Shown here: one piece after another, positions 1 to 13,711 of the stretch
How the letters are laid out: each line of letters opens with the position of its first letter
Numbering within the stretch: position 1 is the first letter of the stretch
From: Apis mellifera
Lineage: Eukaryota > Arthropoda > Insecta > Hymenoptera > Apidae
Length of the DNA: 64,000 bases
Assembly: GCF_003254395.2 (NCBI RefSeq)
Contig: NC_037639.1
Coordinates: 2,121,001-2,185,000 of the forward strand
Direction of reading: 5' to 3'
Position numbers and translations under genes: made by a program
The notes under the pieces: model-generated
Seen by the model: the letters and a program-made list of their open reading frames with translations, nothing else
Told to the model about the DNA's origin: nothing
Databases searched by the model: none

Positions 1-3000
1 GTAGCAATTGTCTTTTCATATTTTTCTTTATATACTTATTCGCAACCCTATCTTTTATATATTCCGTTTAAATTCAAAATGATTTTCATTTATTTGTAAA
101 ACAGTATGTAGATAGAGAATAAATCATATGTGTAGATATAATGAAAAAAATTGATAGCACATCTCAAAAAATTTTAAGAATTTATTTTTAATGATTTTAC
201 ATAAAATAATCCGAAATTCGTGATGGAACAAGAGATTCTATAAAATTCTGTGAAATAAGCTAAAAATCAACAATAACGAAACTGAAATTTTATTTTCAAG
301 AAAAATATATTTATGATTAATAAAGTACATGTTCATTTAATAATCGATATTATGGATTTTATATATTATATATATTCTTATTATATTTTTTTACTATTAT
401 ACCGTTTTTGAGATATGAGAATAAGAGAAATAAAAAATAATAATTTTTATCATTTAATTTGACATGAATTTTTAATTTTTAATTAAAAGTATTATTAAAA
501 ATATTGACTTGTCCCGTATGAAAAATCATAAAATTAAATTTTATTTTATTATTAGTATATTCTTTATGACATATTCCAAATTTTTATTTTTTTATGTATT
601 TTTTGTATATTGTTTGTTTATATATTGCATCATTATTATTTATATAATTCATTTGTTTGATAGAAAGATTTGAATAAAAATGTCGAAATCGAAATTACGA
701 ATTGGTAATACTAAAATTTAGATAATGCTTCATATTATATTACTTAAAAAAGACTATAACATATTCATATTATCGATTATTAATAATTTAAATTTATTAA
801 AATTTTAGATGAAATGAAAGAGATAATATGAGATAGTTTTATTTTTGTTATATTATCATCATTTATTTCATATAATTCAATATATTTATATAATTATATA
901 AATTAAAATGTTTAATTATATAATTTAACATATTTATAATATATATAATATATTATATTATGATATATTATATTAATTTATAATATATTTTATTATACAT
1001 ATTATAAATATATATCAAATTTCAAAAATATATTGTCAGAAATTGTTATAGAAACAGATTAAAACTAATATTAAAAATATTAAACATATTTTATAATAAG
1101 ATGAATATAGGAAACGAATATTCAAATGAAAAAAACATGAGTACATTTATGTTTAAAATTATTTATGAATTCTCATATTTAATGAAAAAAATAGAGAAAT
1201 ATTATTCTCTTATCAAACAAAGAAAAATTTAATCTAAAATCGGCATAATAAATGTATATTTTTTATTTAATAAGAACAATTGTCTTTATATTGTCGATAA
1301 ATAGTAATTACGAAGTATTTGAATATTACAATTGGCAATTGGATATTATGAAAGGATTATCAAGAACTGACAATTTTCAGTAATCAATTTTTATATGATC
1401 AATAAAAAATATTAATGAATAATTAAATAAATATATCATCTTTCACATAATTTGAAGAATTATATTTTTTAATTGAATGGAATTGTAATTCATCGAAACA
1501 AATAAAAAATATTCTTTGCTTGAAAAAATATTTGCTTGATTATTTAATACGCTTAAGAGATGTGAATATATTAAAAATGAACGAATTGAAAATATTATAT
1601 TATTGTAATATTTGAATAACTTCTAAAATCATATGTAAAAAAAAACATATTTTAAAATTGACTATAATAATTAAAATACCATAAATTCTTTTTTTTTTGA
1701 CAGAGTAAAATAGAATACAATTCCAAATAAAGACAAACTAATAAACAATATACTTTTTTTCTTTCATATATTTATTATATAGTTAATTACAAGATGTGCT
1801 ATCTTTTTATCCATTCTTTCTTGTTTTTGCACAATACAAAATTTTATTTTGAAAAAATAATAAACATCATTACAAAGCAATTATATGTATTTTAATTAAT
1901 TAATCATTAATTAAAATACAAAAATAAACTGAAATTATTTCTGATATATTCATCATTTTATATATCACATTATATATAGATACATATATAGAGAAGAAAA
2001 AAAGAAAAGATACATATATAGAATAAGAAAAAAATTTTGTAATAAAAGTAATAATAATTAAACATGTAAAATGATAAAATATTTTTTAATAATAAAATTC
2101 TTGCATTAAATAATAGATTACAAATGAAATAGCAGAATTAAATATCTATGATCAATATAAAAGTTTATTTCTTGGGAAACGTATCGAGTGGATTCATATT
2201 TTATATATTATTTAGAAATTTTATAGATATGATTTTTAAAATAGAATATTTCAATTGAAATATAAAATTTACAAAGAAGTAGACCTTATTTATTGTTAAA
2301 AATAAAATTTTTTATTATATGTAAACATGAATAATTCTGAAATGTAAAATGTTAAATTATAATTTATATAGGATATTTTTCTTCGTATATTATGAATATA
2401 TTATAAATTTAACTTAAATAAAAAATTAGATTTATAAAGATATTGCATAAAAATATAATAATGTATTTATTTAAATTTGCTTAATATAAATATAAATTTG
2501 CTTAATATATATATAATATATATATATATATAAATTAAACAAATATGTATATACATAATTTTTTTATATATATAATTTTATTATATTTATTTGCATAATT
2601 ATTCGTGTTCATATTTGTTTTTGAAGATATTATACAAAATAAACTTATAATTAAGATTTAAATCAATTCTTTTTTTTTTCTTTAAATTGAAAATTTGTTA
2701 TGAATTTATATATTTACATTTAAAATAAAATAAAAATATTTTATGAAAAAAAAAAACTGCGATATGAAATATAATACCTCTTTTTTCATTGAAATTGCAT
2801 GTTTGAAACAAAAATTTTATATTAGCATATAATACATCATTTTTATTCATATTTATAATAAATATAAATTATTTGAATATATTGTAATATGTGTGTTGAT
2901 GTATCTTTGTTTAAGAATATTTCTTTCGATAAATTAAGTATTTTTATAAAGAAAGTGATTACAATAATTTTTAAGAATTTTTTTTAAGTCAAATTATAAG

Positions 3001-5759
3001 GTATTAGATAAAGTAAAAGAAATTAACTTTTTATATTAGTATATTGTTTAATAGAGTTATATTTTTTTAATAGACATATACTTAGATTTAAATAAATTTT
3101 AACAAATTGACACAAAACTCTTGTACTATATATAAGCATTTTCATTTAATTCATTAAAGTTTTATGCGTTGAGAAATAATTTCTTTGGTTGCAGCATATT
3201 CTTATAACTATTTTTAAAAATGTGCTGTATATTTGTGTGCACTCGACAATGTATTAAATGCAATTTTCAAAATGAAACATTGTTTATCAATTACGTAAGT
3301 AATATTTAAATAAAAAATTTCTATTAGATATGAAAGATATTTTCCACTCGGATCCGTTACACAAGTATGCGCATTCTTATATTTCATAAAATAACGTAAA
3401 ATGTTCAATTCCAGGGCATTGTAATGGCACTAATTAAATGCAGACAAAATAAAATTAATATAAGGTACATAATTGTACATATTATAATAAAACAGATTGG
3501 ATAAAATATAAATAAAGATACAAATAGTAAAATTATTTGAATTATTTTTTCTTATACTTATTGTTTTCTCTGTACTCTTTTTTCTTTTTATTATGTCATA
3601 TTCTCATTTTCTTTATGTATTTAAATTTTTTTGTTCATATTTTTGCAATATAAAAAAGAAAATTTAATAGATAATTAAAATAGGTACTTTAAAGTTTTTT
3701 TATTTTATCAAATATATTTTATCAAATATATAAATATATTTATATATATATGTGTATTATTTTTAAAATACATATATAAAATAATTATATAACCATTTAA
3801 ATAAGTTTTAAATTGAAATAAAAAATAAAAAAAATTTTTCATTTTCTTAAAAATTAAATATAAGAGAAATAAAAAAGGAAAAGGAAAATGCTAAAAATTT
3901 TGGAAGATTTCTTAAAAAAAAATTGATTTCATATTTAATTTATATATATCTAATGTAATTTATATTTATTGAAAAAATATAAAATTTTTATAATCATATT
4001 TTTTATTTTTAAAATCATTATTCAAAATATACCAAGTTTCGTTTCTTTAACATAAAATTTTATTCTTATGATAATGGTTTATAATAATATGGATTTGTTC
4101 TCATTGTTTAATAATATATGAAAAATGTTTATATATATATATATATATATAGTATTTTATAGTTTTCATCAGTATAGTTTTCATCAACCTTAAAGTACCT
4201 ATATGTGTATATGAATCTTTATTTTTTAACTTTAATTATTTTAGTAGCAAAATAATAGTAAATAAAATTATATAAATTAAAATTAATATTAAAAAAGAAA
4301 AAAGAAAAGTATTTCTTTTTCTTATCAGAAATATTTGAGATATTTAAATTATAAAAACAAAAAAAAACAAAAAAAAGGAAAAACTATCGTGAATTCTTCA
4401 CATTCTTATTTATGTTAAAAACAAAGTATTACAAGTTTGTTTAATTTTAAATGTTTCTTCACATTTACAAATATTAAATTTAAATTTTTATGAAAATAAA
4501 TATACAAAAAAATTAATATGAATCAAAATGAAATTTAAAATGAAAAAAATTATTATTAAATTATTATAAATTATAAGAGACAAAAAAATTATGCTATTAT
4601 ACTATTCGTTATTTAATGTACTTTGGTATTGAAATTTTATCAAATTTTCATTAAAAATTTTAAGATTGTATATCCTGTTTCTCTCAATAGTTGAAAACAA
4701 AATGAAAAATTTTCAACAAAAAAATAAATGAAATGTACCATGACTCGCGGTATTTACATAGAAGAGAACTCCTCTCCATGTTAATATTATTTTGTTCGAA
4801 AATTCATAAATTTTAATAATCAGTCGCAACATTAGATTAAAAATTAAAATTTCTTTCTTTTCTTATTTATATTCATATTCATATTCCATAAGTAGAGAGT
4901 TTTTTAAATTGTTTAATAGAGAATGTTTAAAAGAGAATGTTTTAATTGTGATAATTATAAATGCTTGTACAATTAATAAGATTGTACTCGCTTATATTAA
5001 TGATGAAAAAATATGTAATAATGTTGCACTATAGTTATAAATTCTTTATAACTGATGATGTGTCAGATATCATCATTTATCAGTAATAAAAATAAGTGCG
5101 CAATATATTATCTTTAACGCAGTATGTTACATAAAGACATTGCTTTATAGATCATGGAATTATTTCAATAATTATTATTAATTATTAAACAAAATTTCTT
5201 AAATTTAGAATTTATAAATAAAATTTTCTGAAATTCTCTAATTATTTATATATATATTTAGAAAAAATTAACATTTTAAAATGTTAAATTTTTTTTAAAT
5301 CTTTTCATCTTATAATAATTATCAAAGTGTATTTAAAATACATATTGAGAAAACAAATATTTTTCATATGATTAATGTTCTAATGCTTTATATGATAATG
5401 ATTTTCATAAAATACTATATTTTTAATAATGTATCTTAATATTTGTATAATTCTGAGTTTCATATTTTTTTATAAATATTAATAATAATTATATATTTTA
5501 ATTAAAGTTATCATTAATAATAGCGAAAGATATATTTTTATTGAAAAAAAAAAATAGTTATTAAAAAAAAATCATTATTCAAAATAGAAAAATATTAATA
5601 ATAGAACTAATAGAATTAATAGAAATACTATGGAGTACTCTTCCGTATAACTACCGTAATATTTATCATATATGAAATGTCGCATTCAAAATATTATATA
5701 ATAGATTTTAATTTTAATAAAAATTAGAAAAAATTATGAAATTACAATTATAAATAAAA
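1..5759. other. AT-rich non-coding DNA, no gene seen
   Basis: The stretch is very AT-rich, with short (TA)n runs (about 2500-2535 and 4130-4150) and homopolymer A/T runs. A 33-bp direct duplication is visible around 1977-2030 (GATACATATATAGA repeated). A small patch at 3180-3420 is a little GC-richer, with a 64-codon frame on the minus strand that resembles no protein I know. Nothing else could be supported. Confidence 0.6.
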
Positions 5760-6810
5760 AAGATTAAATAAACGATGTGATTTCCATGAAGCCAATAAAG
5801 TATATAAAGGCCTTCGAGAAACATACTCCGTTGCTATCTATGTAATGTACAGAGAATTCCAGCCCTGCTCTAAATGATGGTAAAGAGCTTTGTGCTATAT
5901 ATAATCGTGTGCACTGTATATTTTGCTTTTCTTATCATATGAAATGTGATTCTCAATGCTGATTCCGCAAAATATACTTTTATATTTATTATATTTATAT
6001 ATATTTATATGAATAATAATGAATAATAGTATAATAATGAAATATTTAATTTTTTGTTTTTACATCTGTATATGCGAATAAACATCTTTTATCATTTTAT
6101 TTTTTTAATAAACATCGTTCTTATAAAAATATATTAAAAAGATGATATTATATAAAATAAAAAAAAATTTTTTTTTGAGAATAAATACATAAAATAAAAA
6201 ATAAATAAATGTGTATAAATATACAATAAAATTTATTTTATCTATTTTTCTTTATTTCAAAAATTATTTAATATTGAATTTTTTGTAATCGATAAACTTT
6301 TGTTACAGATTACAAATTTAAATAAAAGATGAAAATAATTTTTTGAATACATAAAATACACTAAAGTAATTGTTTTATAAGATGAAAGAAAAGAAAAATA
6401 CATTATAGATAAAGGGAAATATCAATATTATATTGCAATAATGTAATTTTAACATCTCAATGTAATATTTTAATGGTTGCTTTAATTTTCAAATAGAAAA
6501 CAGACATAGAGAATCCCATTCATACATAAAATGTTTATGTATATATTATGTATATAGATATATTTTTTGTTTTTTTTTGCAGTATGTAAATATTCAATAT
6601 ATTAATATTTATCGCAACGTGTTTACGTAAAGTTGTTGCTTTGCTAAGCAGGAGCTGGTGAGAATATGCGAATAAAATTTCACAAGAATTGAAACACAAA
6701 GCAATTTGCGTAGAGTAAATCTGTACAGAGAATAAAATAGTGAGTAATATGGTAGTGTATGGCGGATGTATTGTCTGTTCACTACGCATATCAGCCAGGA
6801 AATCAAACGA
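5760..6810 (-). other. Probable 3' UTR and 3' flank of X11/Mint
   Basis: This is sequence directly downstream of the X11 stop codon. Nearest the stop (about 6610-6810) it is less AT-extreme than the surroundings, as expected for a UTR. Several AATAAA-type signals occur on the minus strand, for example near 6250, so the exact end cannot be fixed. A second GC-richer island lies at about 5790-5960. No coding frame with family similarity was seen, and the short open frames on both strands between 6535 and 6806 are not credible genes. Confidence 0.45.
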
Positions 6811-6882
6811 TTATATGTACACTGGAGATTCCTGGCCAGTTAGTAGCCTAAACATTGACGTGGGCATCGTCTTCATTAATAT
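6811..6882 (-). CDS. X11/Mint: X11/Mint adaptor, terminal coding exon (C-terminal tail and stop)
   Basis: This is the last coding exon: 24 codons including the TAA stop at 6813-6811. The acceptor is TGTTTCAG immediately before 6882. It encodes ILMKTMPTSMFRLLTGQE followed by SPVYI, which is the conserved end of X11/Mint proteins. It completes the last strand of PDZ2 (VGE from the previous exon joined to ILMKTMP). In mammalian Mint1 the C-terminal PVYI tail folds back into the PDZ1 groove and autoinhibits it. The conserved PVYI ending here suggests the same arrangement. The exon is separated from the PDZ exon by a 6.8-kb intron that contains a mariner element. It is too short for ordinary ORF finding and was identified by family similarity and splice signals. 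Confidence 0.95.
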   Translation of the reverse strand: MLMKTMPTSMFRLLTGQESPVYI

Positions 6883-9475
6883 CTGAAACAAAATATAGAT
6901 AGTTCGTAAGGAATATTTGAATTTAACATATAATTATTTAGATAGATTACTGAATTTACTTTTCTATTTAAATATAACATATTCAATGTATTGATTAATG
7001 CATATATTATAATAATAATAATATAAAATAAAATAATATAAAATAATTTAATTAAATAAATAATTTTGACATATAAAAATATTTTTATATATTATTATTA
7101 TTAATTTATTATATTTATTATTTATATTTACTATTTATTTTAATTTAATTATTACCAAATATTAAATTAAATGTGAATATAAATAAGGTGGCAAAGAATA
7201 AATTTAATAAGAAAAAATATTAGATCATTAAATACAAAATTTTAATAGAATTTTCAATAAATTTTCAACGTTTATTGAAAATAATCAATCAATTAATAAT
7301 TCGATTAATATAAAAATTATTATAATTGAAAAGCTTATAGAAAAAAAAAATGTACAAAAAAAAATGTTTAATTTCAAAAAAACTTTGAGTGAAGTTAAAT
7401 TTTAACTGAAAAAAATTAAAAAAAGAAAGACATTAGAAGAGTTTATTAAAATTAACTTTTATTTAATTTCAATTATAAGCTCAATTATTATTGATTCAAT
7501 CATAATTTAATTAGATTTAATTAGACAAGGTTCTTCTGAAATATAATTAAAAATATTTTTATATATATTTTTATATATTATACATTACATATATTGTATC
7601 TTTATTATATATATATATATAAAATAAATATTTTATTAAAGAAAAATTAATAAAAAATTAAGAATTTTTTAATATTTTTCTCCATTGTTAGGAAAAAACA
7701 AAATTGACAATTATTTTTGAATTAAATATTATTCATACACATACATATTCATAAATATTTTAAAATTAATAATAAGATTTTTTATATGTATAAAAATACG
7801 ATTTTTTATATATATTTTTTGTATTTATTTTTTATTTTATTTTATTTTATAAAAAAATTATATTTTTTATTATATAATATATAATATATAATATATGTAA
7901 TATATAATAAAAAATATTATATATTATTATATTAATATTATTATATATTAATATTATATATTATAATAATATATAATATTAATAATATTTTAGATTATTT
8001 CTTGTTATTTGCTTGTTATTTGTCAAAGTTTTTGTACCAATAACAAATTATTTTTCGAAAGCTAAATGAATATTACAAATAACTGAAGAAATTCATATCA
8101 TAAAGAATACTATTGTTTTTTTTTTTCTAGAACAAAAAAAAAATTTTAAATAAAATCAAATTTTAATAAATCAATATGTTTTTTTAAGAAAATATTTATA
8201 ATTTTAATTATATTAAACACTATTATATAAATACTATAATTATTATTGTTATATAACACTAGAATTATTATTTTATAATTATTATTGTTATATAATACTC
8301 TAATAATACTAATAATACTAATAATTATTATTTCTAATTATATTGTAATAGAAATATATTTAATTAAATCATGAATTTATGATGGTTTTTATGATTGAAA
8401 TTGAAATTTTTATTCCATTATGTCGAAATTTCAATTTATATAAGGAAAAAACTCGAATAAATATTAAATTTTCATGTTAATTATTATTATGAAATTTATT
8501 ATGTCATAGGCAACATAATTTTTCAAAAAACATAAATTGATATTTTTAGTTTTTAATAATACAAAAACAAAATTTATATATTAATATTTTTAAACATATT
8601 TGCATTATTGTTTTAAGACATTTATATATGAAAATATTTTAAAAAAGAGATATGTATATCTTGCACTTTAACAAATACATACACAATATCTTATATAATA
8701 ATATATAATAATATATAATATATAATAATATATAATAATTCATCTATAAAATATATTTTATCTATTTGATTTAAATTGAATATTATATATAATGCTGAAA
8801 TTCTGTAATTTACTATTTTTAACTTGTTTAAGATTTAAAAGAATATAAGTTTATCTTTTTATTAAGAAGATCTATTATATAAGCATGAAAAAATCAATAT
8901 TAAGATCTATTATATAAGCACGAAAAAATTATGTTTCATATACATATAACATAAATTGAAAAATAGAATAACATTTTTTTCATTTAATTTTTTACATTTC
9001 AATTTTATTTTAAAATAAATTAAATTTTACAATTTTTTAAATATACGTGAAATTGATTAATTTTTGATCGAATATGATAGAATTATTGTAGTTCTTCAAA
9101 CAACAAAAAATATATAATAAAATTTTAATAATAAAATATACAATAAAATCATTTATATCTTCTTTTATATTTTATTTCTTTGAGAAAAAAATGAAATATT
9201 TACAAAATAAATAGTTAAGATATGTAATAGTTACAGTTATATAAATACAAATTTTCGAATTTAATTTTTAAATGAAATTTCTATATTTTTTTATTTTTAT
9301 ATGTAAAATTATCTCCATTACTTATTTGTCATACTTATTTGTCAGGAAATTAATTGTTTTATTTGTATTTAAAATTTTTTCAAATTTAATTTATCTGAAA
9401 ACGAAACTTTGAAAAAAAAAATGTTATTTTCTTTTATTTTTGCAGAATTATTATTCAGCTGCTTGTGATTTCGAA

Positions 9476-9481
<6 letters not shown>

Positions 9482-9534
<53 letters not shown>
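9482..9534. repeat. (TA)n microsatellite
   Basis: This is an almost pure TA dinucleotide run of about 50 bp with a single G interruption near the right end. It lies in the last X11 intron. Confidence 0.95.
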
Positions 9535-9555
9535 TTATTTTCTCTTAATATATAT

Positions 9556-9760
9556 AGAATATTAATATATTCCTAGATTATGATTGAAAAATTGATTTTA
9601 AAGAATAAAATAAGTACAAAAATTAGTATATTAAAATTGTGAGAATGAAATAATGATATAATGAGACAGCAAAGGAAGCAAAATAATTTCATTTTATTTT
9701 CATTTCATTTAATATAAATTGAATTATTTAAATTAATAAATCTCAAATGAAATTTTTATA
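9556..9760. repeat. Possible member of a dispersed AT-rich repeat
   Basis: The block starts with ATATTAATATATTCCT, followed by AATTGATTTTA and ATAATGAGAC. Similar blocks start at about 12359 and 34570 and, more weakly, at 54014. The similarity is visible by eye but is interrupted and AT-biased, so chance is not excluded. Confidence 0.3.
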
Positions 9761-10093
9761 TCTTTTTTTTTTTTTAGCGTTTAAAATTAAAAATGTTTCA
9801 AATATATTAATATCTTATATATGTATTACATATAATATATATATGTCATCTATACATATAAATGGATTTTAAAAATTTTTTTTAAAAAATTAATTGAAAA
9901 AATTTAAATGTTAACATATATAATATATAATATATAATGTATATATAATATATATATATATAATATATAATATACATATATAATATATAATATATAATAT
10001 ATAATGTATATATAATGTATATATAATGTATATCCGATGTTTAAATATTAAGAAAATAACTTTGTAATAAAATGAAGATATTATATTATATTA

Positions 10094-11373
10094 TTAGGTT
10101 TACCGGAAAGTTCTGTCCGTTTTTAGAATAAAACAAAATACAAATTTTTTCTTACCGCTAATTAACTTTATTGAATAATATAATTGCCATTATTATTAAT
10201 GATCTCTTGCCAGCGTGAGGGCAATTTGTATATCCCATTTTTGAAAAATGTTTCATCTTTTGATGAGAATAATTGAACCAGTGCTTGTTTGACATCTTCT
10301 TCATTTTTGAATTTTTTGCCCGTCAAAAAATTTTGTAAGGATAAAAACAAGTGATAATCAGAGGGTGCTATGTCCGAGGAATATGGTGGGTGCGACAGAA
10401 TTTCCCAGCCTACTTCTGCAATTTTTTGACGAGTCCCTAAAGCAACGTGTGATCTGGCGTTATCGTGGTGCAGTATGATGTCCTTCCTATTGAATATTGC
10501 CGGCTTCTTTTTTTGGACCGCTGTCTTTAAATTATCCAATTGCTGATAATATTTCTCCGAATTGAGCTTTTCGTTCGGTTTTAAAAGCTCATAATGTATT
10601 GCTCCTCGAATGTCCCACCATATACACAACATTCTCTTATTCAGAGTCAAATTTGGTTTAGAGGTGGAAGGGCTAAGTTTTCCGGGTTCACAATATGCCC
10701 TTTTCCTTACAATGTTGTTGTATGTAATCCACTTTTCATCCCCAATTATCATCCGGTTCAAAAAGGGCTCGATTTTGTTCCGAGCAAGCAGAGATGTGCA
10801 TATGACAACTCGATGGTCCAAATTTTTCTGACTTAATTCATGTGGCACCCATCTTGAATACCACACCAATCCTATCTTCCGAATATGGTCAGAAATGATT
10901 TGTTGAGCTGAATTAAGCCTTTTTGCGATCTCTGATGTTGTCAGAAAAGGATCTTGCTCCAACATGCCTTAACAATATCGTCATCGATCAAATATGGTCG
11001 CCCAGAACGTGGCTTATCAGAAAGGTCGAAATCACCTGTTTCAAATTTTTCGTACCATCTTCTGCATGTCCTATCAGAAACTGTATCTTCACCAAAAACT
11101 TTCAATAAATTTCTACATGCTTCTGTAACATTTCTTCTTTGTTGAAATTCGTATAAAATACAGTGGCGTAAATGAACTTTATCAGTCGCCATGGGTATAC
11201 TATCGTTTCACACTTAAGACTAATGTGAATCAACTTTATTATAGTTTATTTGTTACGTCAGTATGTATACATTAAGCGATAAAAATATAGAGCCGAACAT
11301 GCAATAAATAAACATGTGCTTACGTCGCGAAAATGATGTCATAGATTCAGACAGAACTTTCCGGTAGACCTAA
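10094..11373 (-). mobile_element. mariner element, copy 1 (full length)
   Basis: This is a complete 1280-bp Tc1/mariner-superfamily element. The terminal inverted repeats are about 24 bp: 10094-10117 and 11350-11373, both TTAGGT(T/C)TACCGGAAAGTT followed by CTGTC. TA target-site duplications flank it at 10092-10093 and 11374-11375. The transposase reads on the minus strand, the same direction as the host X11 gene, within whose last intron it sits. The element is structurally intact apart from a one-base frameshift in the transposase (see the separate entry). It closely matches copy 2 at 41210-42470. Confidence 0.96.
10168..11192 (-). pseudogene. mariner transposase, frameshifted (copy 1)
   Basis: This is a DDD-type mariner transposase split into two overlapping frames. 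Frame one (11192-10941, 83 codons) starts MATDKVHL and holds the first DNA-binding helix-turn-helix (CRNLLKVFGEDTVSDRTCRRW) and GRP hinge motif. Frame two (10965-10168, 265 codons) starts MLEQDPFLTT and carries the second helix-turn-helix and the catalytic domain. One missing A after the KA codons (about 10966) breaks the join. All three catalytic aspartates are present in frame two: D76 (IIGDEKW), D168 (LHHDNARSH) and D203 (APSDYHLF). The last two are separated by 34 residues, the mariner D34D signature. The WVPHEL linker motif is intact. Without the frameshift the length would be the usual 345 or so residues. Confidence 0.93.
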
Positions 11374-11430
11374 TATATATTATATTAAACAAATTAATTT
11401 TAGAATCTCGTTATAACATTTATTATAGTG

Positions 11431-11489
<59 letters not shown>

Positions 11490-13711
11490 ATTTATTATAG
11501 TATACTTTGAAAGTATATTTAAAATTATATTTAAATATTTAAAATATTTAATATTTACAATTTAAGTTCATTATGTACAGTAAAATTATTAATAAATTAA
11601 AAAATAATTATTTAATATATTCATATGAAAAAAAAGTCGTAACGTAATTTTTAAAATTCACCAATTTCAAGTTCAAAAATTTGTGAGATTTCAAAACTTT
11701 CAAAATCTAGAATATTTTTTTTTAAATATCCGTTTTCAAGAATTAATATTTTAAAAAATTTAATTTTTCAAATTCTTTAAATTGAGATTTGCAATCAATA
11801 ATAGATGACTTTTAGCATATTATTATGTTAATAATAATAATTTTAATCTATATAAACTATTTTATTAATGAAATCATGTTTAAATATGAAATTTAATACA
11901 AGTAATTTATTAATAATTTTCTTTTATATTTCGAAAAATTTATGTATATTATTAATTTTTAATAACAATATTTTAGTTTTTATGTTTACTATTAATTTTA
12001 ATATTTTAATTCAAATATTTAAAATTCTATCAATTTTGTTAAATTCTTTGCTGATAGATACGTCCACTTATAACATTTTATATGTAAGTATAGAAATTTT
12101 ATGTAAGTATAGAAAATGTTTTTCTCAAAATAGTAACATTTATTTTCTTTTAAAATCATATAATATGAATAATTGAAAATATAAATCATTTTGTCTTACA
12201 TCTAACTGTTCCAAGTAGTAAGAAATATATATGAATTGTAGAATTCTATTTATCTGAATTTATTTAATATATAAATATTTAAGTAAAAGAAATATATATA
12301 TATTTTTTAAATATTATTCTTTAGATTTTATAAGAAAAATTGTTAAAAAGATATACATAATGTTAATATATTCATAGAACATCTTTGAAGAATTATTTTA
12401 TACAAAAGTTAGTATAAAATATGTCGTTTGAAACTTATTTATTAATTATTAAGCATTATTTAAAATTTATTAATAAACAAAAGCATATCATATAATTTAT
12501 TAATAAATACAAACAATTGAAATTTATATTACATAAAACAGAGATATAATGAGACTGTTTTTTATTCTCGTCTTATTTCATTTAACGCGAACATAAATTA
12601 CTTATAATTTCTTGTTTTAATTTAAATTGCATATATTTATTTGCATATATTAAATTTTTTGTTCTTTATAATCGAGCTTCCAATAATATTCTATATAATG
12701 ATATATAATTTTAATTTAATTTTTTAATATCAAATATATGATTTTAATTGTATTAAATGACTGATTTTAATAGAAGTTATTATATTTTTATACTTAATTA
12801 TAAATTAATAATTTTTTCTTTTTTATTGCAATAATTATTATACATATTTATATATTTAATTATTCAATAATTTAAAACTTAAAAAAAATTATAAATAATA
12901 ATTATAAATAAATTACGAATAATTTAAAATTTATAAGATATTTATTATTTTTTCTGTTTTGAAAATCAATAAATAAATCTTACATGCAATTAAAAAAATA
13001 AAAAATATTTATTAACTATTAAATATTAATTGGAGATTGTTTTTAAATAAAGATGAAAAAATGATAATTATCAATATAATCTTCAAACCGATAATATGTT
13101 ATTATTAATTTAAATATATATTATTAAATATGTATTAAATATATAAAAAAATTTTTTAATGTGTGTAATTATTGTGTTGCAGCTTTACTTCTGCACAATA
13201 TTCTAAATGCACAATGCATAAATATATTCAAGAGTGTTAATTTATTTAATATTTTAAAAGTTTAAAAATATATATATTTAAAAATAGTATTAATTTTATT
13301 TTTATTATATTTTTTGTAATATCAATATATATATATATATTTTTATCTCTTGTTTTTTTCTCTTGTTTTATAATAAACTAATTTAAATAAAAAAATTGAA
13401 ATATTTATGATTAAAATTATATAATTTTAATCACATTTCGAAATTATTAAATAGTAAAAGAATTAATGATTTACCAATGCTTGAAAACCAATATCGATTA
13501 ATATCTTCTAATATCAAAGTATTAATGAAACAAGATTCTAAAATTAGAAATTAAAAATTTAATTATTTATTGATTAAATTATTGATTAAATTCACTTATT
13601 TGAATATGAATAAATTTTTTATTATACAAATAATATAAAATATTTTTCATCTCTTGAAAGATTCAGATAATATTGTAACTATACTGTAAATTAAAAAGAA
13701 ATTCTACATAC
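11374..13711 (-). other. X11/Mint last intron, part right of mariner copy 1
   Basis: This is AT-rich intron containing a (TA)n tract at 11435-11483. A block at 12359-12640 resembles the dispersed repeat at 9556. A 102-codon frame at 11868-12176 on the plus strand is dominated by I, L, N and F, and has no family similarity. It is best read as AT-rich noise. The region ends at the donor of the PDZ exon. Confidence 0.6.
11435..11483. repeat. (TA)n microsatellite
   Basis: An uninterrupted TA dinucleotide run of about 49 bp, flanked on both sides by ATTATAGT motifs. It lies 60 bp to the right of mariner copy 1. Confidence 0.95.

Larger units (their letters stand above)
6883..10093 (-). other. X11/Mint last intron, part left of mariner copy 1
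   Basis: This is intronic, AT-rich sequence. It includes self-complementary ATTATA-type repeats at about 7860-7985 and 8695-8740, a pure (TA)n tract at 9482-9534, and TATA/ATAATG tandem repeats at about 9915-10032 next to the mariner insertion. A near-identical tandem duplication of about 35 bp lies at 8866-8930 (AGATCTATTATATAAGCA twice). No exon candidate was recognised. Confidence 0.6.

Noticed and set aside
3214..3408. 64-codon frame on the minus strand in a slightly GC-richer patch
   Set aside because: No similarity to X11 or any family I recognise, no splice context, too short to stand on its own.
10594..10836. Open frames opposite the mariner transposase
   Set aside because: They are antisense shadows of the conserved transposase; the same shadows occur opposite copy 2 at 41748-42035.
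11868..12176. 102-codon open frame on the plus strand
   Set aside because: Composition is almost only I, L, N, F, S and K, as expected from AT-rich DNA; it lies within an X11 intron and shows no domain.
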